The notes beneath the pieces were generated by a model. That model saw only the letters and a program-made list of their open reading frames with translations. It had not been told where the DNA came from and did no database searches. Position numbers and translations under genes: made by a program. A DNA stretch of 64,000 nucleotides from assembly GCF_902859945.1 (NCBI RefSeq), contig NZ_CADIKL010000001.1, forward strand, positions 124,001-188,000, written 5' to 3'. Positions 26,517 through 37,614 of the stretch are shown here, piece by piece (position 1 is the stretch's first letter; each line of letters begins with the position of its first letter). Origin of the DNA: Paraburkholderia caffeinitolerans (GTDB lineage Bacteria > Pseudomonadota > Gammaproteobacteria > Burkholderiales > Burkholderiaceae).

Positions 26517-28298
26517 TCAACGCATGGGCCCGTCGCCGATGTGCTGTTCGATGTGCCGCATGCGTCCGCTCGCGCGATAGGGCTGGAACCACGGATTCAT
26601 GCGTAGCTCGCACAGCCGCGAGCTGCGTTCGGCGAGCGCCGCGTCCAGCCACTGGAACATCTCGTTGGGCTGGGCGAGCCGCGCGTAGGCCTCGGCGATC
26701 AGCAAGGGCGAGGTGTACTGCCTGCGCCGCCGCGCCAGCAGGTCGTCCAGATACCAGTGCAGCACCGCGTCGTAGCCGCCCGTTTCCCAATGCATGCGCA
26801 CGGCGGCCGAGCGTGCAAGCAGATTGCAGCGATCGAGCGCTTCCGCGGTGGCGTCCACGGCCTGCGCAAAGAGCTTCTTCACTTCGAACGCGGTTGCCAG
26901 CACCTGGTACACGAGCGGCGAATGCTCCATGTGGCCCGGCGAAAGATATTCGCTCTCGACTTGCGCGTGCTGGCCCGCGAGGATCATGCCGAACGCGCGT
27001 GAGCCCTGGAACGCGTGCGGATCGATTTTCTCGGCGCGCGCCATGGCGGCCTGGCCTTCGGCATGGCGGCCCGCGGCGAGCAGCAGCCGTGCGTAGAGCC
27101 GGTGCGCCTCCGGGTAGCTCGGATTGCGCCGTAGCGCTTCCTTGAAGCCTGCCTCGGCGCGCGGCCAGTCCCAGTCGAAGAAGTAGCGCACCGCGGCCAG
27201 CGCGTGATGCGCTTCGGGCAGGTCGGGGTCGAGCTCCAGTGCGCTTTGCGCGAGCGCGCGCGCGATCGGCCAGCCGTCGTCGGGCGCGAACAGGCCGTGC
27301 ACGACCGACGCCCCGTAGTAGTTCGAGAGCCCGGCGTAACCCAGCGCGTAGTTCGGGTCGTGCTCGAGCGCCGTTTCGAAATAGGCGCGGCTGCGCGCGA
27401 AGTCTTCGCCGTCGATGCCGTGCTGGGCGCAGAACCCCGCATCGAAATGCACGCGCCGGTACCAGAAGTAACGCCCGCGCACATAGGCGTCGTGCGCAGC
27501 GGGGTCGACGGGCAGCCGCCGCGCGAGCAGCGAGCGCTGCTGTTCGGAGAGTTTGGAGGCGAGCTCCTGCGCGAGCGCGGCGGCGGCCTCCTTGAGGAGG
27601 TCGAGCGAGCCCTGCGAAACCGGTTCGTGTGCGCGGCTCCAGATCTGCACTTCGTCGGCGCAGCGAATCAGGCGCGCGAGAATGCGCACCTGGTGCGCTT
27701 CGCGCGAGAACGAACCTTCGAGTACATAGTCGAGCTTGAGCTCGCGCGCGATCTCGCCGATGCTCTTGGCCGTGTCGCGATAGCGCGCGGCGGTGGTGCG
27801 CGCGATCATGCGCAGATGGTCCGCGCCGAGTGCGCCGAGCGTGGCCGAGATTTCGTCGGCGAGCGCACTGCACAGCGACTCTTCCTTGCCGTCACCCGTG
27901 AGGTTTGCAAACGGCAGCACCAGCACGCGCACTGCGTTGTGCGTGTCGCTGGGCTCCGTCGCGCCTGCCGGGTTCGCGAAGCTTGCACCGTCGAGCCGGT
28001 AGCCCTTGCCCTTCACGGTGACGAGATGGCGCGGCTGCGCCGGGTCGTCGGCGAGCGCGATGCGGATCTTGCGGATCGCCGTGTTGATGCCGTTCTCGGT
28101 GTCGCGCCAGGGATTGCTGCGCCATAGCCGCTCGACGATGTCGGCGCGCGAGATCAACTCGCCGTGGCGCGATGCGAGCAGGATCAGCAGATCCATCGGC
28201 AGCCGCTCCAGCCGCACTTCTTCGCCCGCGCGGCGAAGCTGGTAGCGCTCGACGTCGAGTTCGAAATCCGCGAACCGGATGATTCGATCCGTCGGCAT
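26517..28298 (-). CDS. Winged-helix (OmpR/CadC-type) TPR regulator
   Basis: A 593-residue soluble regulator. Residues about 1-100 are a Trans_reg_C winged helix (FADFELDVERYQLRRAGEE, RLERLPMDLLILL, TVKGKGYRLDG). Residues about 120-245 resemble the TolB/FlgO-like N-terminal domain seen in CadC- and adenylate-cyclase-linked regulators (VRVLVLPFANLTGDG, LDYVLEGSFSR). The rest is tetratricopeptide repeats (for example FETALEHDPNYALGYAGL). No receiver domain and no TM segment are evident, so the signal is probably sensed by the TPR part. Target genes are unknown; the convergent small exported protein is the nearest candidate. Confidence 0.85.
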   Translation of the reverse strand: MPTDRIIRFADFELDVERYQLRRAGEEVRLERLPMDLLILLASRHGELISRADIVERLWRSNPWRDTENGINTAIRKIRIALADDPAQPRHLVTVKGKGYRLDGASFANPAGATEPSDTHNAVRVLVLPFANLTGDGKEESLCSALADEISATLGALGADHLRMIARTTAARYRDTAKSIGEIARELKLDYVLEGSFSREAHQVRILARLIRCADEVQIWSRAHEPVSQGSLDLLKEAAAALAQELASKLSEQQRSLLARRLPVDPAAHDAYVRGRYFWYRRVHFDAGFCAQHGIDGEDFARSRAYFETALEHDPNYALGYAGLSNYYGASVVHGLFAPDDGWPIARALAQSALELDPDLPEAHHALAAVRYFFDWDWPRAEAGFKEALRRNPSYPEAHRLYARLLLAAGRHAEGQAAMARAEKIDPHAFQGSRAFGMILAGQHAQVESEYLSPGHMEHSPLVYQVLATAFEVKKLFAQAVDATAEALDRCNLLARSAAVRMHWETGGYDAVLHWYLDDLLARRRRQYTSPLLIAEAYARLAQPNEMFQWLDAALAERSSRLCELRMNPWFQPYRASGRMRHIEQHIGDGPMR

Positions 28299-28653
28299 GG
28301 AAGGTCCCCTGATGCAGCATCATGGGTCGTGCGCGGCGGGGTTTCGTCCAGGGAATGCTCCATCGTGCAACAGATGACGTGGGCGATTCTGGCGGCGCTC
28401 GGTGCGGGCGGTGCGGACAGCCGATCGATCGATGGGGGGCTCGAAGCGGCTGTCAGATTTAAATTTAGCGGCTTGCGCGGCGACCTTCAAGAATCAGGCA
28501 TCGGTGTTTGTGGCGTGGGATGGGCGCGGGTTTCGTCAGCTTTTTTCCAGTGTGCCGGCAACATCTTCATTCGGTGTGCATAGGTCACGAAAAATTCACA
28601 TATCCCTCGTAGCTTAGGCCCCTTTTCACTGCTACAAGAGATGTGCCTGACGC
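28299..28653. promoter_or_regulatory. Divergent spacer between TPR regulator and FiwA/Osa-like gene
   Basis: The 355 bp hold no gene. There is an AT-rich patch with ATTTAAAT (28457-28464) about 170 bp before the regulator's start, and a second AT-rich patch near 28585-28620, just before the plus-strand gene. Both are plausible promoter positions; no convincing -35/-10 pair is seen. Confidence 0.4.
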
Positions 28654-29205
28654 ATGCCGCAGACGACCCTGTCCACGCCCACCGAAATGCCATCGATTCC
28701 GCCACTGCCGCCGCCGTCCGCGTCAGGACCTTTCTGGACCGTGCCAGTGCCGGGACATCATCCCTACGATCACGTGCGTTTCAAGCGCGTCTTCGCGACC
28801 GATGGCACGCGTCACGAAGTGGTGGTGGTCGACCTGTACAAGCTGCTGGTCTGCGCGGATCGCGACGACACCGACTATGTGCTCAAGCCCGTCGATGACT
28901 GGCATGTGGGCAAGGTGCGCGGCATCCGCGAGTTTCTCGACCCGCGCAACGAGCGGGTGCCGCAAATGCCCTATGTGACGATCATGAAGCGGCGCGTGGC
29001 AGGGCTGGCGGGTTGGCTCGGCCTCGCGCACGAGGGCGTGGTGGCGTTTCGCAACGGCCAGCATCGTGCGCGCTATCTCTCATGGGCGGGCGCGAGGTGG
29101 CTGCCGGTGGAAGTGCACGAGCGCGAAGCGCCGCTGCTGCGCGAGCTGTGCGGCCACATGGGACTGGAACAAAGCGGGCGGGGCGCGGCGCCTGGGGCGG
29201 CGTAG
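28654..29205 (+). CDS. Plasmid fertility inhibition factor-like protein (FiwA/Osa type)
   Basis: A 183-residue protein with a Pro-rich N-terminus (first 25 residues) and a core containing VVVVDLYKLLVCADRD, DDWHVGKVRGIREFL and, near residue 132, AFRNGQHRARYLSWAG. The last motif is the ParB/sulfiredoxin-type GxxRxxxL loop characteristic of plasmid fertility-inhibition proteins FiwA and Osa, which block conjugative transfer of rival plasmids. The resemblance is by motif only. It lies on a chromosome-like background with no plasmid transfer gene nearby. No strong ribosome site precedes the ATG. Confidence 0.5.
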   Translation: MPQTTLSTPTEMPSIPPLPPPSASGPFWTVPVPGHHPYDHVRFKRVFATDGTRHEVVVVDLYKLLVCADRDDTDYVLKPVDDWHVGKVRGIREFLDPRNERVPQMPYVTIMKRRVAGLAGWLGLAHEGVVAFRNGQHRARYLSWAGARWLPVEVHEREAPLLRELCGHMGLEQSGRGAAPGAA

Positions 29206-29243
29206 GCGCGCCGGGTCTGCGCGGCACTTGTACCGCTTTTGCG

Positions 29244-29307
29244 CCGTTCTTGTGCCGTTCTTGTGTCGGGTTAGCGCCTGGCAGATCTATATAACCGCTG
29301 CCAGGCG
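29244..29307. terminator. Tandem 11-mer plus hairpin between convergent genes
   Basis: Two adjacent copies of CCGTTCTTGTG (29244-29254, 29255-29265) are followed by a perfect 10-bp stem CGCCTGGCAG / CTGCCAGGCG (29275-29284 with 29298-29307) with a 13-base AT-rich loop. It separates the FiwA/Osa-like gene from the end of the LysR gene and may terminate both; there is no T run. Confidence 0.5.
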
Positions 29308-29312
29308 AGTCC

Positions 29313-30341
29313 TCACACGCCGTTCGACATATGCAGCGCCGCACCGTTGCCGAGCGTGCTGCTCATGGACCGCAGAGCGGCGTGACCGGATGCCGGGAGC
29401 GCTGCGGACGTGACCGTATTGCGCCCGCTGGCGTCGCTCGCCCGCTGGAAATGCTCGATGGCGTAGTCGACGAAGCGCAGCGTTTTCGCGGGCAGATATT
29501 GGCGATTCGGATAGACGATCGACATGTTGGCCTCGGGGTCGTCGATCTCGTACTCGGGCAACAGGCGCACGAGCGTGCCGGCGGCGAGGTCGTCGGCGAC
29601 GAGCGACGCCGGCACGATAGCCAGGCCCATGCCCGCGAGCGCGGCGTGCCGCACCATCAGCATGTTGTTGACGGCATAGGCGGGCCGCAGCGTGACCTGC
29701 TGCGCGTGCTCGCCGGGTCTTGCGAACTGCCAGGTGACGCTGCGCGCCTCGGGCGGCAGCGTCACCGCCGCGTGACGAGCAAGTTGCGCGGGCGTGCGCG
29801 GCTCGCCGTGCTCGGCAAGCCAGCCGGGCGACGCGCATGGCACGAAGGTTGCCACATCGAGTGCCCGCTCGACGAGATCCGGGTCGCCGTCGCGCGTGGG
29901 CGAGGCGGCGACGATGCCCACGTCGAAGCCGTCCTCGACAAGCGAGAATTGCCGCTCGACGAGCGTGAGGCGCACGTTCACGCGCGGATAACGGCGCCGG
30001 TAGCCGTCGATGAGCGGCGTGAGCGTGACGAGCGACAGCGTGCTGGCCGCTGCCACGCGTAGCGTGCCGCCGGGCTCGCGCTCGGTATGCGCGAGCGCAT
30101 TTTCGAGGTGGTCCAGTTCGTCGAGCACGCTGCGGCAGCCTTCGAGATAGCGTTGGCCCGCTTCGGTAAGCGAAAGATTGCGCGTGGTGCGGTTGATGAG
30201 CCGGGTATGCAAATGAGCTTCGAGCATTGCAACCGAGCGGGTGACCAGGGCATTCGAGACGTCGAGTTGCTGCGCGGCCCGGCGAAAGCTTTGTGATTGC
30301 GCAACCGTGACGAAGACGCGCATGGCGTGTATCTGATTCAT
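29313..30341 (-). CDS. LysR-family transcriptional regulator
   Basis: A 342-residue LTTR with the N-terminal helix-turn-helix (MRVFVTVAQSQSFRRAAQQL, then VSNALVTRSVAMLE) and a substrate-binding domain from about residue 92 (TLRVAAASTLSL). It belongs to the CrgA/DsdC-like group that often regulates neighbouring genes. It is divergent from the aspT-aspT-asdA operon across a 585-bp spacer, so it is a candidate regulator of that operon. Its C-terminal 35 residues are a non-conserved Ser/Ala/Gly-rich extension. A GAGG lies upstream of the ATG. Confidence 0.92.
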   Translation of the reverse strand: MNQIHAMRVFVTVAQSQSFRRAAQQLDVSNALVTRSVAMLEAHLHTRLINRTTRNLSLTEAGQRYLEGCRSVLDELDHLENALAHTEREPGGTLRVAAASTLSLVTLTPLIDGYRRRYPRVNVRLTLVERQFSLVEDGFDVGIVAASPTRDGDPDLVERALDVATFVPCASPGWLAEHGEPRTPAQLARHAAVTLPPEARSVTWQFARPGEHAQQVTLRPAYAVNNMLMVRHAALAGMGLAIVPASLVADDLAAGTLVRLLPEYEIDDPEANMSIVYPNRQYLPAKTLRFVDYAIEHFQRASDASGRNTVTSAALPASGHAALRSMSSTLGNGAALHMSNGV

Positions 30342-30926
30342 GGAATTTCGCCTCGTATGCTGATTGCATTTACCCGGTTAAGGGCATTCCGTTCGGCATT
30401 GCCGAGATGACGTCCGGCAATGGGCACGCTAGATGCGGCCTTGTTGTGGAGATTGCGGCGGCGATATTGGAAGGAAAATAATATTGACAGTTGTAAAGAA
30501 TTGCAATATTTATCTCAAACGGCGCCGGCGTTTCACTCTTGTAAAGGAATAGAATTTCTGGCGATATGCGCATAGAGCTGTGAAACGAACAGTGCGCACG
30601 CAATCGACGCCGATCTTGGAATCAATTGCATAATTCAATCTGCTGCATGCCGAGCGCAATGGCATTGCAGGCTTGGGTCGCGTCGCGAAGGGGCAGGTCT
30701 GGCAGGCTTGTGGGCGTTGCGGGCGTGAAATGTTTGTTGTCGATGCGTTGATGATCGGGTTGTCGCGTTGTCTTGCATTTTTCACAAAAGTTAGATTCAG
30801 TCGGGACGGATTTTTTTGTGCTTCGCGCAAAAAATGTCGTGAAGCACGGGAATAGAGACGTGCATGCTGCGTGCATGTTTTTTATGCATTTTTCTGAAAA
30901 CTAAAACGTAAATCGGCAGACCAGAC
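30342..30926. promoter_or_regulatory. Long AT-rich regulatory spacer, lysR / aspT
   Basis: 585 bp without a convincing gene, clearly richer in A and T than its surroundings. A consensus TTGACA lies at 30484-30489 on the plus strand, with AATATT 15 bp downstream. Close to the aspT start are two copies of CGTGCATG (30859-30866 and 30870-30877), 11 bp apart, followed by ATGCAT near 30884. Four short open frames in this stretch have no family resemblance. The size and base composition suggest a complex regulatory region or a long leader. Confidence 0.5.
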
Positions 30927-32609
30927 ATGATCGTCGAATTGCTGAAGTCGCAGCCCGAGATAGCGTTGTTCGTAAGTCTCGCGCTCGGTTATTTGATCGG
31001 TTCCATCCGTTTCGGCCCGATCTCGCTAGGTGGCGTGTGCGGCACGCTGATCGTCGCGCTTGTGCTGGGGCAGACGGGCGCGCGCATCTCGCCCGATCTC
31101 AAGAACGTTGCCTTTGCGTTGTTCATCTTCGCGCTCGGCTTCACGGGCGGCCCGCAATTTTTCGCGAACATCGGGCGTGGCTGGCGCTATGGGCTCCTTT
31201 CGATCATCGAGATTGTCTCGGTCATGACGCTCATCATGATCGTCGTCGTCGTGATGAAGCTCGACGCGGGCACCGCGGCCGGCCTGTTGGCGGGCGCCGC
31301 CACCGAGTCGGCGGTGATCGGCACGGCCTCCGAGGCAATCACGAAGCTGGGCTTGAGCGACACCCAGGTGAGCACGCTGCAGGCGCACATTGTGACCGCC
31401 TATAGCGTGAGCTACCTGTTCGGCCTGATCACCATCGTGCTGTTCACGAGCCAGATCGCGCCGCTGCTTTTGCGTGTGAACTTGCGTGAGGAGGCCGCAC
31501 GCCTGTTTCGCACGCTCGGCGGCGACGGCGTGCTCGACGAAGGCCAGCGGCTCGCACTGCCGCTGCTCGAGGCGCGCGCGTTCAAGGTGGGTCCGGCTGC
31601 GGGCACCCAGGTCTCGGCATTCGAGGCGCGCTTTGGCAACAACATCACGGTCGAGCGCATCGTGCGCGGCAAGCAGGAGATCGACGCCGCCGCGCAGGCC
31701 GTGCTGCAGGCGGGCGATATCGTATTCATCGGCGGGCGGCGCGAGGTCGTGGTGGAGGCGTCGGGCAGCCTTGGCGCCGAAGTCTCGGGCGAGGGTTTCG
31801 TGAAGCTGTTCGCGCAGCGCGTGGACGTGATGCTCACGCGCCGCGAAGCCGACGGCCTCACGCTCGCGCAAATGCGCGAGCGCGCCTCGCCCGAAGACGG
31901 GCGCGGCATCTACGTGGGTGCAATTTCGCGTCTCGAGAACGCAGTGCCCGCGCTGCCCGGCACCGTGGTGCACCGCGGCGACGTGCTCACGCTGATCGGC
32001 GCGCCCAACGACGTCGCGCGCGGCGCGAAGCGCCTCGGCTACGTGATCCAGCAAACCCAGAAGACCGATTTCGTCTACCTCGGTCTCGGCGTGCTCGTGG
32101 GCATGATCATCGGCCGCTTCGGCTTGAAGCTGGGCGGTATCGCGCTCGAGCTCGGCACCGGCGGCGGGTGCCTGCTCTCGGGCCTGTTCTTCGGCTGGCT
32201 GCGCTCGCACTTCCCGGTGGTCGGCTCGCTGCCTTCGGCGGCGGCGCAGGTGCTCAAGGACTTCGGCCTCGCGACCTTCATTGCGGCCGTGGGTCTTTCG
32301 GCTGGCCCCGACGCCATCAAGCTCGTGCGCGAGTACGGTCTCGCGCTGCCGCTCGTCGGCATCATGATGGTGCTGATTCCGGGCCTCATGTCCCTCTGGA
32401 TCGGGCGCATGTTTCTCAAGCTCGACGCGCCCATGCTGCTCGGCGCGATCGCCGGCCAGCAGTGCAGCACGCCGGCGATCAGCGCGCTGGTCGGCGTGAC
32501 CGGCAATTCGATTCCGGTGATCGGCTACACGATCACCTACGCGTTGTCGAATATCTTGTTGCCGCTCATGGGGCCCGTGGTGGTCGGGCTCGCGACGAAA
32601 TTCGGCTGA
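30927..32609 (+). CDS. aspT: Aspartate:alanine antiporter, first copy
   Basis: An inner-membrane exchanger of the AAEx family (YidE/YbjL fold) that takes up aspartate and releases alanine, so that decarboxylation inside the cell generates a proton-motive force. The 560-residue protein has an N-terminal hydrophobic half (about five TM), a soluble middle with two TrkA-C (RCK_C) domains (about residues 200-370), and a C-terminal hydrophobic half. Substrate-region motifs are GAATESAVIG in the first half and GQQCSTPAISAL in the second. It starts the asp operon; the next antiporter begins 206 bp downstream. Confidence 0.88.
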   Translation: MIVELLKSQPEIALFVSLALGYLIGSIRFGPISLGGVCGTLIVALVLGQTGARISPDLKNVAFALFIFALGFTGGPQFFANIGRGWRYGLLSIIEIVSVMTLIMIVVVVMKLDAGTAAGLLAGAATESAVIGTASEAITKLGLSDTQVSTLQAHIVTAYSVSYLFGLITIVLFTSQIAPLLLRVNLREEAARLFRTLGGDGVLDEGQRLALPLLEARAFKVGPAAGTQVSAFEARFGNNITVERIVRGKQEIDAAAQAVLQAGDIVFIGGRREVVVEASGSLGAEVSGEGFVKLFAQRVDVMLTRREADGLTLAQMRERASPEDGRGIYVGAISRLENAVPALPGTVVHRGDVLTLIGAPNDVARGAKRLGYVIQQTQKTDFVYLGLGVLVGMIIGRFGLKLGGIALELGTGGGCLLSGLFFGWLRSHFPVVGSLPSAAAQVLKDFGLATFIAAVGLSAGPDAIKLVREYGLALPLVGIMMVLIPGLMSLWIGRMFLKLDAPMLLGAIAGQQCSTPAISALVGVTGNSIPVIGYTITYALSNILLPLMGPVVVGLATKFG

Positions 32610-32815
32610 TTTCGGCTGATATGTGGTGCGTGCCGCGTTTGAGCACGTGGCGCGCACCGATCCGTTCGTGGCCGATGATGGCCGCGTTATTTCAATAACG
32701 ATGCGCTTTCGTCGGGGCGTCCGCCCGGTTGTCCAACAGGTCGCCCAATTGGCCGTCCAACCGGCCGTTCAACTTCAACGGCAGCAAGCAGTTACTTCTA
32801 CCATGCGAGGGCACG

Positions 32816-34501
32816 ATGGAATGGCTACATGACATCTTTCACAAATCCCCGGAAATCGCCTTATTCCTCTCACTGGCCGTGGGTTACTGGGTCGGGCAGA
32901 TCAACTTTGGCAAGTTCCAGCTCGGCGGCGTAGGCGGGTCGCTGCTCGCCGCCGTGGTGATCAGTCAGGTTGGCGTGACGATCGACAACGGCGTCAAGGC
33001 GGTGATGTTCGCGGTCTTCATCTACGCCGTGGGCTACGACTCCGGGCCGGGCTTCTTCAACTCGCTCAACCGCAAGACGCTGCGCGAAATCGCCATGGCC
33101 GTGTTCATGGCGCTCGCGGGTCTCGCAACCGTGCTCGTCTGCGCGAAGCTCTTTCACCTCAACAAGGGCCTCGCCGCCGGTCTCGCCGCGGGCGGCATGA
33201 CGCAGTCGGCGATCATCGGCACGGCGGGCGACGCCATCGCGCGTCTCGGTCTTCCGCCCGACCAGGTGAAGGCCATGCAGGCCGACGTCGCGATCGGCTA
33301 CGCCGTGACCTATGTGTTCGGCTCGCTCGGCGCGATCATCGTTTGCGTGAACATCTTGCCGAAGTTCATGGGCCGCAGCCTCAAAGACGCCTCGATGGAC
33401 GCCGAGCTCGAAATGGCGGGCGGTAGCGCCTCGGCCGGGCCGGGCCAGCTTGCAGCGCTGCCCGAGTTGTTCGGCCGCGTGTTCCGTGTGGAGGCCGCAG
33501 CCGGCAAGACGGTCAAGCAGATCGAACTGGCCCAGCAGGATTTCGTCGCCGTCGAGAAGATCCGCCGCGCCGGCAAGATCGTCGACGCCACGCCCGACTT
33601 CGTGCTGAGTCGCGACGATCTCGTGCTGGTCGTCGGCCGCCGTGAACAGATGGTCGAAGTGGGCGCGCTGATCGGACCGGAAATGCCGGATTCGGGCGGC
33701 ATGAGCCTCGTGATGCAGACGCGCCAGATCGTGTTCACGAAGAAGGGCATGAACCACACGACGATTGCCGAAGTGCGCAAGAACGTCGACCGCGACCTGC
33801 GCCACGGCGTGTACATCGAGAAGATCGAGCGCGCGGGGCAGCCTGTTGCACTGCTGCCGGGCTCGAAGCTCGAGCACGGCGACGTGATCACCGTCTACGG
33901 CACCGCAACCGACACCAAGCGCGTTGCAAAGGACGCAGGCTACGAGCTGGCCTACAGCAACAAGACCGACTTCATCTACATGGGCGTCGGCCTTGTGCTC
34001 GGTCTGCTGGTCGGCCTGATCGTCGTGAACGTGGCTGGCATTCCGCTCACGCTCGGCTCGGGTGGCGGCTGTCTGCTCGCGGGCCTGCTGTTCGGCTGGA
34101 TGCGCGGCAAGCACCCGATGTACGGCGTGATGCCGCCGGCCGCCTCGCAACTGCTCAAGGACTTCGGTCTCGCGGCGTTCGTTGCGGTGGTGGGGCTGAA
34201 TTCGGGCCTGCAGGCCGTGGTGACGATCAAGCAGAGCGGCATCACGATCTTCCTGCTCGGCGTGGTCGTGACCATCGTTCCGCTCATTCTCACGATGCTG
34301 TTTGGCCGCTACGTGCTCAAGTACAACAACGCGGCGATTCTCGCGGGCGCGCTGTCCGGCTCCCGCAGTGCGAACCCGGCCTTCGGCGGCATTCTCGACA
34401 AGGCCGAGAGCGCCGTGCCGACGGCGCCGTTCGCCATCACCTACGCGATCGCCAACGTGCTGCTCACGCTGCTCGGGCCGCTCGTGGTGGGTCTTGCATG
34501 A
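32816..34501 (+). CDS. aspT: Aspartate:alanine antiporter, second copy
   Basis: A 561-residue paralogue of the preceding gene with the same plan: TM half, two TrkA-C domains, TM half. The motifs in equivalent places differ: GGMTQSAIIG in the first half and GSRSANPAFGGI in the second. The two copies may therefore differ in substrate or direction, or form a heteromeric unit. The ATG at 32816 follows GAGG; an upstream in-frame start at 32729 would add 29 non-conserved residues encoded by a repetitive CGGCC/CAAC-rich stretch. Confidence 0.88.
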   Translation: MEWLHDIFHKSPEIALFLSLAVGYWVGQINFGKFQLGGVGGSLLAAVVISQVGVTIDNGVKAVMFAVFIYAVGYDSGPGFFNSLNRKTLREIAMAVFMALAGLATVLVCAKLFHLNKGLAAGLAAGGMTQSAIIGTAGDAIARLGLPPDQVKAMQADVAIGYAVTYVFGSLGAIIVCVNILPKFMGRSLKDASMDAELEMAGGSASAGPGQLAALPELFGRVFRVEAAAGKTVKQIELAQQDFVAVEKIRRAGKIVDATPDFVLSRDDLVLVVGRREQMVEVGALIGPEMPDSGGMSLVMQTRQIVFTKKGMNHTTIAEVRKNVDRDLRHGVYIEKIERAGQPVALLPGSKLEHGDVITVYGTATDTKRVAKDAGYELAYSNKTDFIYMGVGLVLGLLVGLIVVNVAGIPLTLGSGGGCLLAGLLFGWMRGKHPMYGVMPPAASQLLKDFGLAAFVAVVGLNSGLQAVVTIKQSGITIFLLGVVVTIVPLILTMLFGRYVLKYNNAAILAGALSGSRSANPAFGGILDKAESAVPTAPFAITYAIANVLLTLLGPLVVGLA

Positions 34502-34512
34502 CATGAAGTTAA

Positions 34513-36312
<1,800 letters not shown>

Positions 36313-36362
36313 ACCAGACGAGCGCGGTGGTGTGATGCCGCCGCGCCCTGAACCTTGAAACG

Positions 36363-36391
36363 AGCCGCACCCGCCTGGGTGCGGCTTTTTT
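36363..36391. terminator. Rho-independent terminator after asdA
   Basis: A perfect 10-bp stem AGCCGCACCC / GGGTGCGGCT (36363-36372 with 36377-36386), loop GCCT, followed by six T. It closes the asp operon. The stem could also serve the convergent MFS gene ending at 36406, but there is no A run on that side. Confidence 0.92.
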
Positions 36392-36405
36392 ATTTCGTGC
36401 CCACT

Positions 36406-37614
36406 TTATTCGGCCTGCGATGCCGCGCCGTGCACGCTCTTGCGGTGCAGCGAGACCGACAGCGCCACGCCCGCAGCGGCCGCGATGGCCGCGAACATGT
36501 ACACCGATCCGTAGCCGAACAGATTGGCCACATAGCCCGCGAGCGGCCCGGTGATGCCGAGCGAGAGGTCGAGAAACACCGAATAGGCCGACAGTGCCGC
36601 GCCACGGCTCGCCGCCGGCACGAGACTGACCGCTTCCACGCCCAGCGCCGGGAACACCAGCGCGAAACCGAAGCCGGTGAGCGCGGCGCCCATCAGCGCA
36701 ACCGTGGGCGTGGGCGCGAGCCACAGCAGCACCAGACCCGCGCATTCGCACGAGAACGAGGCGATGGCCACGCGAAAGCCGCCGAATGCCTTGATCGTGT
36801 TCGAAAACAAGAGGCGCGCGCCGATGAACATCAGCCCGAACAGCGTGAGCGCGAAGGCCGCGTTGGGCCACTGGTGCGCCGCGTAGAACAGCGTGATGAA
36901 GGTGGCGATCGAGCCGAAGCCCGCCGAGCCCAGCGCGAGGCCGAGGCCGTGCGGCAGCACGCGCGTGAGCACGCTGCGATACGGCATGCGCTCGCCATGC
37001 ACGATCGGCACCGGCGCGAGCGGGCGCGCGAGCCAGAAGCCGAGCGCGGCCAGCGCCATCACCGAAATGCCGAGCGACCAGAAGCCGAGGTAATGCGCCA
37101 TTTCCACGCCGAGCGGCGCGCCCAGCGCCAGCGCGCCATAGGTGGCGATGCCGTTCCACGAGATCACGCGCGCGTTGTTAGCCGTGCCTACGCGGCCGAT
37201 GCCCCACAGAATCGCGCCGGTACCGACCAGGCTTTCGCCGCAGCCGAGCAGCAGCCGGCTCGTCACGAGCAGCGCGAGCGAGAGCGCCTGCCAGTGCGCG
37301 ACGAGCGTCGCGAGCAGCAGCAGCACGCCGCTCGCGCCGCAGAGGATCAGGCCGATCGTGACTGTTTTCTTCGGGCCGAGCGTATCGGCCGAACGACCGG
37401 CCAGCGCCCGGGAGCAGAGCGTCGCGATGTACTGCACGCTGATCGCGCCGCCGGCCACGATCGTGCTGAAGCCGAGGTCGTTGTGCACGTAGCCCGGCAA
37501 GACCGCGAGCGGAATGCCGATGGTCAGATAGCAGAGGAAGGTGAAAAAGACGACCGGGATGATTTGCAGGGTCATCGATGTGGCGCTGCGCTGGGGCGCT
37601 GAGTCGGCGGACAT
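36406..37614 (-). CDS. MFS transporter (YfcJ/YhhS-like)
   Basis: A 402-residue twelve-TM major-facilitator protein. The TM2-TM3 loop [14 protein letters not shown] is a canonical MFS motif A. The sequence resembles the YfcJ/YhhS group of uncharacterised drug or arabinose exporters ([39 protein letters not shown]). Its promoter should lie in the spacer to xdhA, which contains a GAACCGGTTC palindrome 49 bases upstream of this start codon. Confidence 0.88.
   Translation of the reverse strand: MSADSAPQRSATSMTLQIIPVVFFTFLCYLTIGIPLAVLPGYVHNDLGFSTIVAGGAISVQYIATLCSRALAGRSADTLGPKKTVTIGLILCGASGVLLLLATLVAHWQALSLALLVTSRLLLGCGESLVGTGAILWGIGRVGTANNARVISWNGIATYGALALGAPLGVEMAHYLGFWSLGISVMALAALGFWLARPLAPVPIVHGERMPYRSVLTRVLPHGLGLALGSAGFGSIATFITLFYAAHQWPNAAFALTLFGLMFIGARLLFSNTIKAFGGFRVAIASFSCECAGLVLLWLAPTPTVALMGAALTGFGFALVFPALGVEAVSLVPAASRGAALSAYSVFLDLSLGITGPLAGYVANLFGYGSVYMFAAIAAAAGVALSVSLHRKSVHGAASQAE

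Noticed and set aside
30510..30876. Several short open frames (60-106 codons) in the aspT upstream spacer
   Set aside because: No ribosome site, no family resemblance, odd composition; better explained as chance frames in an AT-rich regulatory region.
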